Shown here one piece after another: positions 58,480 to 64,000 of a DNA stretch of 64,000 bases (its first letter is position 1; every line of letters starts with the position of its first letter). A program made the translations under genes and the position numbers. Origin of the DNA: Pseudomonas sp. NBRC 111124 (GTDB taxonomy: Bacteria; Pseudomonadota; Gammaproteobacteria; Pseudomonadales; Pseudomonadaceae); assembly GCF_001320245.1 (NCBI RefSeq), contig NZ_BCBA01000065.1, positions 1 through 64,000 of the forward strand. The letters are read 5' to 3'. The notes below the pieces were generated by a model, which made no database searches, was not told the DNA's origin, and was given only the letters and a program-made list of their open reading frames with translations.

Positions 58480-59100
58480 CTACTTGATGAACCGCACCTG
58501 GCTGTTGATCTTCTCGATCACCGCACCTTTGCGCTCGTTAAAGCGGGCTTTGTTCTGCTCGAACAGGTTGTTGCCCTTGGTGTCGATCGAGATGATCAGC
58601 GGCCCGAATTCCCGCACGCGGTTCACCCACAGGGTCTCCGGCATGCCCAGGTCCTGCCATTCGGCGCGCTCGATCTCCTCGACCTGCGTGGCCGCCAGTA
58701 CCGCGCAGCCACCGGGGAACACCGCGTGCACGGCCTTGTTCTCCAGGCAGCCGGTGGTGGTCTCCGGCCCCATGCCGCCCTTGCCGACGATCAGCTTCAC
58801 CCCGGTCTGCTCGATGAACTGTTTCTCGAACTTCTCCATGCGCATGCTGGTCGTCGGGCCGATGGAAACCATCTCGAAGCTGCCATCTTCTTTCTTCTTG
58901 ACGATGGGCCCGGCATGGAAGATCGCGCCGCCGCGCAGATCCACCGGCAGCTCGCGCCCCAGCTCGATCAGGCGACGGTGGGCCACGTCGCGGCAAGTCA
59001 CCAGCTGGCCGGTGAGGTAGACCACATCGCCGACGTTCAGGCCAGCCAGATCGTCGTCGCTGATAGGGGTGTTGATGATCTTTTTCACAGGACTGTTCAC
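58480..59100 (-). CDS. ttdB: L(+)-tartrate dehydratase subunit beta TtdB
   Basis: A 206-residue subunit equal to the C-terminal fumarase domain of class I fumarases. With TtdA it forms the iron-sulfur hydro-lyase that converts L(+)-tartrate to oxaloacetate. Visible: GDVVYLTGQLVTCRDVAHRRL minus its ends, GAIFHAGPIV, SIGPTTSMRME and KGGMGPETTTGCLE, the substrate-binding set of this family. Length is close to E. coli TtdB (201). The start is GTG, overlapping the ttdA stop by 4 nt. As a two-subunit enzyme it could also act on fumarate or mesaconate; tartrate is favoured by the strong TtdA resemblance. Confidence 0.9.
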   Translation of the reverse strand: MNSPVKKIINTPISDDDLAGLNVGDVVYLTGQLVTCRDVAHRRLIELGRELPVDLRGGAIFHAGPIVKKKEDGSFEMVSIGPTTSMRMEKFEKQFIEQTGVKLIVGKGGMGPETTTGCLENKAVHAVFPGGCAVLAATQVEEIERAEWQDLGMPETLWVNRVREFGPLIISIDTKGNNLFEQNKARFNERKGAVIEKINSQVRFIK

Positions 59101-60005
59101 AGGACTACGCCTTCGTGGGAGAGGATGTCATAGGTCAGGTCGGCATTGATGCGGATCTTGCCGCGACGGTGCGCCCAGCACCCGGTGGACACGGCCACGC
59201 CAATGGTCGAAGGGTGGCGTGCCGAGGACTCGATGTTCACGCCCATCACGCTGCTGTTACCGGTCAGCCCCTGAGGGCCGATGCCGATCTCATTGAGGCC
59301 CTCTTCCAGCAGCTTCTCCATCATCGCCGCGCTTTCGTTGGGGTGGCTGGAGTCCACTTCGCGCAGGATGGCCTTTTTCGACAGGCGTGCCGCCGTTTCC
59401 ACCGAGGTCGATACCCCTACCCCTACCAGCAACGGCGGGCAGGCGTTGACGCCACGCGAGGTGATGACATCGAAGACAAACTCGGTCACCCCCTCGTAAC
59501 CCTGCCCAGGCATCAGCACCTTGGCCGACCCCGGCAGGGTGCAGCCGCCACCGGCCATGTAGACGTCGACAATGGCATAGTCGGCATCAGGGATGATTTC
59601 CCAGTCCAGCCACGGGATCTTCGAACCGGTGTTGGTGCCGGTGTTCTTTTCGATGAAGGTTTCGACCGCGTTGTGGCGCAGCGGCCCATGAATGGTGGCT
59701 TCCTGAGTGGCGTTTTCGAGGATGCCTTCCATCTCACCCAGCAGCGGGAAACGCGCGCCGGCCGAAATGAAGTACTGGATCACCCCGGTGTCCTGGCAGC
59801 TCGGACGGTTGAGTTTGTCGGCATATTCCTGGTTGTCGGCCATCGAGTCGTAGACAGCGATGGCCAGCGGGTTGGTTTCCGCCGCGCGCAGCTTGGCAGT
59901 TTTTGCCTTTACGTCCTTGGGTAGGCGCTTGCCGATATAGGCAGTGAACTTGGCCAGAGTGTCGGTCAGCGATGACACGGCATGTTGTTTTTCTACGGTA
60001 TCCAC
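59097..60005 (-). CDS. ttdA: L(+)-tartrate dehydratase subunit alpha TtdA
   Basis: A 302-residue subunit, almost the same length as E. coli TtdA (303), binding the oxygen-sensitive [4Fe-4S] cluster. The three cysteine ligands are in NRPSCQDTG, VNACPPLLVGVG and STGCWAHRRG. MAGGGCTLPGSAKVLMP and GIGPQGLTGNSSVMGV are further near-identical blocks. The start is GTG with GAGGAG upstream. It follows dctA by 10 bp and overlaps ttdB, so the three form one operon for uptake and dehydration of tartrate to oxaloacetate. Confidence 0.92.
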   Translation of the reverse strand: MDTVEKQHAVSSLTDTLAKFTAYIGKRLPKDVKAKTAKLRAAETNPLAIAVYDSMADNQEYADKLNRPSCQDTGVIQYFISAGARFPLLGEMEGILENATQEATIHGPLRHNAVETFIEKNTGTNTGSKIPWLDWEIIPDADYAIVDVYMAGGGCTLPGSAKVLMPGQGYEGVTEFVFDVITSRGVNACPPLLVGVGVSTSVETAARLSKKAILREVDSSHPNESAAMMEKLLEEGLNEIGIGPQGLTGNSSVMGVNIESSARHPSTIGVAVSTGCWAHRRGKIRINADLTYDILSHEGVVL

Positions 60006-60015
60006 GGTTATCTCC

Positions 60016-61362
60016 TCAGTGCATCACAAGGCTTTTTTTATCGGTAGGGGTGGCCGCTTCTGCGGCGGGGGTGATGCTGGCGGGTGGTTCGGGCTGCGCC
60101 ACGGCCTGGCCGTCAAGCACCTGGTTCATTCTTTCGCTGTCCAGGGCGCCGACCCACTTGGCGATGGCCAGGGTGCCGACGGCATTGCCGATGGTGTTGG
60201 TGATGGCGCGGGCTTCGGACATGAAGCGGTCGACGCCGAGCAGCAGGACCATGCCGGCCACCGGGATGTTGTCCATGGTCGCCAGGGTCGCGGCCAGGGT
60301 AATGAAGCCCGAGCCGGTCACGCCTGCCGATCCTTTGGAGGTGAGCAGCAGCACGCCGAGCACGATCAGCTGGTCCATCAGGGTCAGCGGGGTGTTGGTG
60401 GCCTGGGCGATGAAGATTGCCGCCATGGTGTAATAGATGCACTGGCCATCGGGGTTGAAGGTCAGCCCCGAGGGGATCACCAGGCCGACCACCGGTTTGG
60501 AAACGCCGACCTTCTCCAGCTTGTTCATCAGCTGCGGCACCACCGACTCCGAGGAGCTGGTGCCCAGCACGGTGAACAGCTCTTCGCGCAGGTACTTGAG
60601 GAACTTCCACAGGCTGAAGCCCGACAGGCGCGCAATGCTGCCCAGGATCAGCACCACGAACAGGAAGCAGGTCAGGTACATGGTCGCCATCAGCTTGCCC
60701 AGCGACACGATCGAACCCAGGCCGTACTTGCCGACGGTGAAGGCCATGGCCCCACAGGCCGCCAGCGGCGCAACCCGCATCACCAGGCCGACGATGTAGA
60801 ACATGCCGTGGGAAAACGCTTCGAGCACATCCACCATCGGCTTGCCGCGCTCGCCGAGATTGGCCAGGGCGATACCGAGCAGGGTCGAGAACAGCAGGAT
60901 CGGCAGGATCTCGTTGTTGGCAAAAGCATCCGTGACGCTCGCCGGAATCAGGTGCAGCAGAAAATCGGTCAAGCCACCCGAGCCGCTGGCAGCTGCGGCG
61001 GTATAGGTGGAAATGGCCTTGGTATCGAGCGTGGCAGGGTCGACATTCATGCCCTGCCCCGGCTGCACCAGGTTGACCACGATCAACCCGAGCACCAGGG
61101 CAAAGGTCGACAGCACCTCGAAGTAGATCAGCGCCCGGGCACCGACCCGCCCCAGCTCCTTCATGTTTTCCATCTTGGCGATGCCCAGCACCACCGTGGC
61201 GAAGATGATCGGCGCAAAGACCATCTTGATCAGCTTGATGAAGGCGTCACCCAGCGGCTTCATGTCGGTGCCGACTTCAGGCCAGAACACCCCCAGCACA
61301 ATGCCCAGGGACACGCCTATCAATACTTGAACGTACAGTTTGCCTATCAATCGCTTGGCCAT
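60016..61362 (-). CDS. dctA: C4-dicarboxylate:cation symporter DctA
   Basis: A 448-residue inner-membrane symporter of the DAACS/GltP family. Eight helices plus two re-entrant loops are expected; the serine-rich loop is LGTSSSESVVPQL and the second cation-binding region is TMAAIFIAQATNTPL, with TNTIGNAVGTLAIAKW near the C-terminus. GGAG precedes the ATG at 61362; the longer reading frame upstream has no ribosome site. Placed before ttdAB, it likely imports tartrate or fumarate/malate for that unit rather than being the general DctA. An imperfect 25-bp palindrome lies ~160 bp upstream. Confidence 0.93.
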   Translation of the reverse strand: MAKRLIGKLYVQVLIGVSLGIVLGVFWPEVGTDMKPLGDAFIKLIKMVFAPIIFATVVLGIAKMENMKELGRVGARALIYFEVLSTFALVLGLIVVNLVQPGQGMNVDPATLDTKAISTYTAAAASGSGGLTDFLLHLIPASVTDAFANNEILPILLFSTLLGIALANLGERGKPMVDVLEAFSHGMFYIVGLVMRVAPLAACGAMAFTVGKYGLGSIVSLGKLMATMYLTCFLFVVLILGSIARLSGFSLWKFLKYLREELFTVLGTSSSESVVPQLMNKLEKVGVSKPVVGLVIPSGLTFNPDGQCIYYTMAAIFIAQATNTPLTLMDQLIVLGVLLLTSKGSAGVTGSGFITLAATLATMDNIPVAGMVLLLGVDRFMSEARAITNTIGNAVGTLAIAKWVGALDSERMNQVLDGQAVAQPEPPASITPAAEAATPTDKKSLVMH

Positions 61363-61520
61363 TGCCGTCTCCGAATTATTGTTGTGAGTCGGATGAATGT
61401 GGCGGCTGGGCCAGCTGATGCGTACAGGCAGAACGCGCTTGGGCCCAGATTGCGTGTGGTTATCACGTGGGCTTAAGGTAAGGGCTTTTCGGGAGAGCAG
61501 TAATACAGTCAAAGTCACGT

Positions 61521-61545
61521 TATTGTTTACTTGAAGTTATCAATA
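61521..61545. promoter_or_regulatory. Imperfect palindrome upstream of dctA-ttdAB
   Basis: TATTGTTTACTT and AAGTTATCAATA flank a single G and match as inverted repeats at 10 of 12 positions. It lies 159-183 bp before the dctA start, a usual distance for a LysR-type or other activator site. The regulator gene is not in the window. Confidence 0.45.
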
Positions 61546-61633
61546 GCGCCTCAGCCATGGCGTATAGGCAACGCCCCATAGCGCAGCCCCAGCTATCCTG
61601 TGAAATGCAATTCCCATCCGGTGGAGGTGTGCG

Positions 61634-62110
61634 ATGCGTGCGTTCACGTGGCGTTACCTGCTGATGCTGCTGTGCGCGGCGTCGGCAGCCCAGGCCCAGT
61701 CGGTGCTGCCGCTCAAGGGCCAGAGCAGCCAGCAGATGCAGCTGGACATCAACGACTGCAACACCGTGGCGAGCAACGCCGCGAACAGCGCCAGCAGCAG
61801 TACATCCGGCAGTCACGTCGGCGGCAGGGTCAAAGGTGCTGCGGCCGGTGCCGCTGCAGGTGCGGTAGGCGCCCAGGTGCGGGGCAACCAGCATGACGAG
61901 GTGTATGACCGGGTTGGCGACAATGCCAAGCAAGAGTACCGGCAGAACCGTGCCGGCCAAGGGGCAGCCGCGGGTGCTGCAGTAGGTGCCTCGCGGCAAC
62001 GCCAGGAGCGCCGCGAAGACCGACGCAACCAGGGCCAGGCGCAAAGCTCGGCGCATGCCAGTGCTTACAGCGGGTGCTTGCAGGGGCGTGGTTATCAGGT
62101 CAACCCTTGA
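61634..62110 (+). CDS. Secreted glycine-zipper protein
   Basis: A 158-residue exported protein with a signal peptide (residues 1-21, cleavage at AAQA-QS). The mature chain has two glycine/alanine zipper segments (GAAAGAAAGAVGA near 68-80 and GAAAGAAVGA near 109-118) of the YMGG/Gly-zipper type, separated by a charged linker and followed by a strongly basic/polar helix (RQRQERREDRRNQ). Two cysteines are in DINDCNT and SGCLQG. Such proteins associate with the outer membrane or periplasm; function unknown. GGTGGAGG precedes the ATG. It is a single-gene unit, followed by a REP pair. Confidence 0.75.
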   Translation: MRAFTWRYLLMLLCAASAAQAQSVLPLKGQSSQQMQLDINDCNTVASNAANSASSSTSGSHVGGRVKGAAAGAAAGAVGAQVRGNQHDEVYDRVGDNAKQEYRQNRAGQGAAAGAAVGASRQRQERREDRRNQGQAQSSAHASAYSGCLQGRGYQVNP

Positions 62111-62190
62111 GGCCTCTGGCACTGTCTGCAGGGCAACAGCCGATCAACAGAAAGTACAGCTGCGTACAGCATTAGAAGCCAGCTAGAAAA

Positions 62191-62266
62191 CCTGTGGGAG
62201 CGGGTTCATCCGCGAATGCGGCTTTGAATCTACCGGCGCATTCGCGGGTTAACCCGCTTCCACTGG
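62191..62266. repeat. REP inverted pair (family B)
   Basis: CCTGTGGGAGCGGGTTCATC with CGCGAATGCG (left) faces CGCATTCGCGGGTTAACCCG with CTTCCACTGG (right). It lies in the 245-bp gap between the glycine-zipper gene and the sulfonate-type ABC genes. Confidence 0.75.
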
Positions 62267-62321
62267 GGTTGCGCCAATTCCTCGGGCAGGTGGATGGCCA
62301 AATGGCATGTCCCCTGCAATT

Positions 62322-62341
62322 GAATGAACACACCTTCATTC
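62322..62341. promoter_or_regulatory. 7-bp inverted repeat before the ABC binding-protein gene
   Basis: GAATGAA (62322-62328) and TTCATTC (62335-62341), spacer 6 nt, ending 14 bp before the ATG. It could be an operator or a translation-affecting leader stem. Confidence 0.35.
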
Positions 62342-62355
62342 GACTGGATTCTGCA

Positions 62356-63318
62356 ATGCGCCTCCCGCTCAAGAGCCTCGCCGCCGGCCTGGCCGCCCTT
62401 CTCCTCAACCCCACCGCCCACGCTGAAACCGCGCCCAAGGAAGTGCGCCTGGACTACGCCTACTATTCGCCGGTCAGCCTGGTGCTCAAGCACTTCGGCT
62501 GGTTGGAGCAAGCCTTGCCTGATTCCAAAGTCAGCTGGGTGTTCAGCCAAGGTAGCAACCGCTCGCTGGAGTACCTCAACAGCGGCGGTGCCGACTTTGG
62601 CTCTTCCGCCAGCCTGTCCGCCGTACTCGCCCGCGCCAACGGCAGCCCGATCAAGTCGGTGTATGTGTACAGCCGCGCCGAGTGGACCGCACTGGTGGTG
62701 GCCAAGGGCTCGCAGCTGCACAGCATCGACGACCTCAAGGGCAAGAAGATCGCCGCGACCAAAGGCACCGACCCTTACCTGTTCACCTTGCGCGCCCTGG
62801 AAAAAGCCGGCTTGAACAAGGACGACGTCGAACTGCTGCATCTGCAGCATCCGGACGGCCGTACCGCCCTGGAAAAAGGCGATGTCGACGCCTGGGCCGG
62901 CCTCGATCCACACATGGCTGCCAGCGAGCTGCAAGCCGGCTCGCGCCTGCTCTACCGCAACAAGGACTTCAACAGCTATGGCGTGATCAGCGTCACCGAG
63001 ACCTTCGCCAAAGAGCATCCGCAAACCATCGCCACGGTCATCAAGGCGTATGAAAAAGCCCGCCACTGGGCGGTCGCGCATCCGGACGAGTTCGCCCAGC
63101 TGCTGGCAGACGAATCCAAGCTGCCGCTGGATGTGGCCAAACTCCAACTGTCGCGCACCGACCTCTCTGCCCCACAGCTGACCGCCGAGGATGCGACCGC
63201 CTCCAAGGCTGCGGCACCGATCCTTGTCTCCGAGGAGCTGGTCAAACGGGGCGCCAACGTCAACCAGGTGATTGACCAGTTGATCGATCCGTCCTTCGGC
63301 AAGGCCAGCATCGAATGA
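62356..63318 (+). CDS. Aliphatic sulfonate/taurine-type ABC substrate-binding protein
   Basis: A 320-residue periplasmic binding protein of the SsuA/TauA (NMT1-like) family. The signal peptide is residues 1-23 (cleavage after AHA). Mature features: VRLDYAYYSPVSLVLKHFGWL, GSNRSLEYLNSGGADFGSSAS (the ligand loop), IDDLKGKKIAATKGTDPYLF minus its ends and GDVDAWAGLDPHMA. In the family these proteins supply organosulfonates as sulfur source under sulfate limitation, but some carry other anions, so the ligand is uncertain. The ribosome site is weak. Its stop overlaps the next start by 4 nt. Confidence 0.87.
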   Translation: MRLPLKSLAAGLAALLLNPTAHAETAPKEVRLDYAYYSPVSLVLKHFGWLEQALPDSKVSWVFSQGSNRSLEYLNSGGADFGSSASLSAVLARANGSPIKSVYVYSRAEWTALVVAKGSQLHSIDDLKGKKIAATKGTDPYLFTLRALEKAGLNKDDVELLHLQHPDGRTALEKGDVDAWAGLDPHMAASELQAGSRLLYRNKDFNSYGVISVTETFAKEHPQTIATVIKAYEKARHWAVAHPDEFAQLLADESKLPLDVAKLQLSRTDLSAPQLTAEDATASKAAAPILVSEELVKRGANVNQVIDQLIDPSFGKASIE

Positions 63319-64000
63319 CCAGCCACACCCTGCCCGTGCCTGCACCACGCCAATGGCCGCGCCGGCTCAAGGGCCTGGCGTTGCCGCTGGCGTTGATCGT
63401 TTTGCTGGAGGCCGTGGTGCGCCTTGGCTGGATCGCGTCCTACCAGATGCCAGCTCCCAGCGAGGTTGCCCAGACCTTGCTGCAACTGGCGGACGGTGCG
63501 TTGTGGAAGCACATCGGCGCAAGCCTGAGCCGCGTGTTGGCCGGGTTCGCCATCGGCGCCCTGCTCGGCCTGCTGTTCGCCGCCTGGGTCGGGCTCAGCC
63601 GCGAAGCCGAAGCCTGGCTCGAGCCTACCTTCGCCAGCCTGCGGGCGATCCCCAGCCTGGCCTGGGTACCGCTGTTGCTGCTGTGGCTGGGCATTGGCGA
63701 GACCTCCAAGGTCACGCTGATCGCCATCGGCGCGTTCTTCCCGGTGTACCTCAACGGCGTGGCGGCGATCCGCAACATCGACCGCAAGCTGGTCGAAGTC
63801 GCCCGAATGTACGGCTTCGGCCCCCTGCGCCTGGCCCGACGGGTGCTGTTGCCAGCAGCCATTCCGGGCGTGTTCACCGGTTTGCGCAGCGCATTGAGCC
63901 TGAGCTGGATGTTCCTCGTCGCCGCCGAACTGATCGCCGCCACCCGCGGCCTGGGCTACCTGCTCAGCGACGGCCGGGAAACCTCGCGCCCGGACCTGGT
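63315..64000 (+). CDS. ABC transporter permease (SsuC-like), cut by the window end
   Basis: The first ~228 residues of a permease of the SsuC/TauC family. Hydrophobic segments begin at residues ~20-42. IGASLSRVLAGFAIGALLGLL is the first core helix and the EAA loop reads EVARMYGFGPLRLARRVLLP. LIAATRGLGYLLSDGRE near the cut end is the last conserved block, so only ~30 residues are missing. It forms an operon with the binding protein; an ATPase gene is expected to follow outside the window. Confidence 0.88.
   Translation, partial: MTSHTLPVPAPRQWPRRLKGLALPLALIVLLEAVVRLGWIASYQMPAPSEVAQTLLQLADGALWKHIGASLSRVLAGFAIGALLGLLFAAWVGLSREAEAWLEPTFASLRAIPSLAWVPLLLLWLGIGETSKVTLIAIGAFFPVYLNGVAAIRNIDRKLVEVARMYGFGPLRLARRVLLPAAIPGVFTGLRSALSLSWMFLVAAELIAATRGLGYLLSDGRETSRPDL

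Noticed and set aside
59097..60005. Class I fumarase as the identity of the ttdA/ttdB genes
   Set aside because: Class I fumarases are usually one ~500-residue chain; here two subunits have the lengths and near-identical blocks of TtdA and TtdB. Side activity on fumarate is not excluded.
61363..61480. Sigma-54 promoter for dctA, as in many rhizobial and Pseudomonas dctA genes
   Set aside because: No TGGCAC-N5-TTGC match was found on the minus strand in this stretch.
5689..62266. CRISPR array, suggested by recurring ~30-bp palindromic repeats
   Set aside because: The repeats are dispersed singly or as inverted pairs between genes, without regular spacers or cas genes; they are REP elements.

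Overview
This window is a GC-rich, densely coded chromosomal segment that reads as the Pseudomonas putida group. The main clues are gene content and order: a muxABC-opmB efflux operon, the amaC-dpkA-rpiR-ABC-amaD D-lysine block, a galactarate/glucarate block, and DUF1652. Two families of Pseudomonas-type REP palindromes are scattered between genes. I see no rRNA, tRNA, CRISPR array, insertion sequence or prophage; the only mobile-element-type gene is a lone tyrosine recombinase at the left edge.

Layout. 0-5.5 kb: integrase, DUF1345 membrane protein, a PLP aminotransferase that overlaps it tail to tail, DUF1652, and an MHYT-GGDEF-EAL c-di-GMP enzyme. 5.8-14.8 kb: opmB-muxC-muxB-muxA, all on the minus strand with 4-nt overlaps. 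15-17 kb: thiol peroxidase and a serine/aromatic-type amino acid permease. 17.2-25 kb: D-lysine catabolism. AmaC (aminotransferase) and AmaD (FAD dehydrogenase) both feed delta1-piperideine-2-carboxylate to the reductase DpkA; an RpiR regulator and a complete basic-amino-acid ABC importer are interleaved. 25.3-33.3 kb: a class-I glutamine-amidotransferase hydrolase, then kdgD, an MFS permease, garD, a ketoglutarate-semialdehyde dehydrogenase and a divergent GntR regulator. Together these take galactarate through 5-keto-4-deoxyglucarate to 2-oxoglutarate.

33.5-41.2 kb: a UTRA-type GntR regulator, small membrane and secreted proteins, a YeeE/YedE sulfur transporter divergent from a LysR regulator, a YdcZ-type DMT protein, a secreted protein with an internal duplication, and a sorbosone-dehydrogenase-like lipoprotein paired with a DUF2231 membrane protein. 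41.3-49 kb: an OsmC-YcaO fusion, then a 2Fe-2S/molybdopterin/triheme-cytochrome hydroxylase of unknown substrate with its XdhC maturation factor. 49-55 kb: an orphan solute-binding protein, a CHASE4-like/PAS/GGDEF cyclase and a pqi operon in which PqiA is split into two genes. 55.5-64 kb: a small conserved protein, a TetR-DHA2 efflux pair, dctA-ttdA-ttdB for tartrate uptake and dehydration, a glycine-zipper secreted protein and the start of a sulfonate/taurine-type ABC importer cut by the window end.

Nothing here is a clearly undescribed system. The points most worth testing are candidate cis sites and structures. They include a 13-bp motif shared by the kdgD and GntR promoters, TGACAG repeats between dpkA and rpiR, a long-range stem with a T-tract after the amidotransferase gene, near-duplicate REP pairs bracketing the galactarate genes, and several perfect inverted repeats just upstream of genes. 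The substrates of the OsmC-YcaO protein and of the molybdenum hydroxylase are also open. All were read by eye, without alignment or database search.
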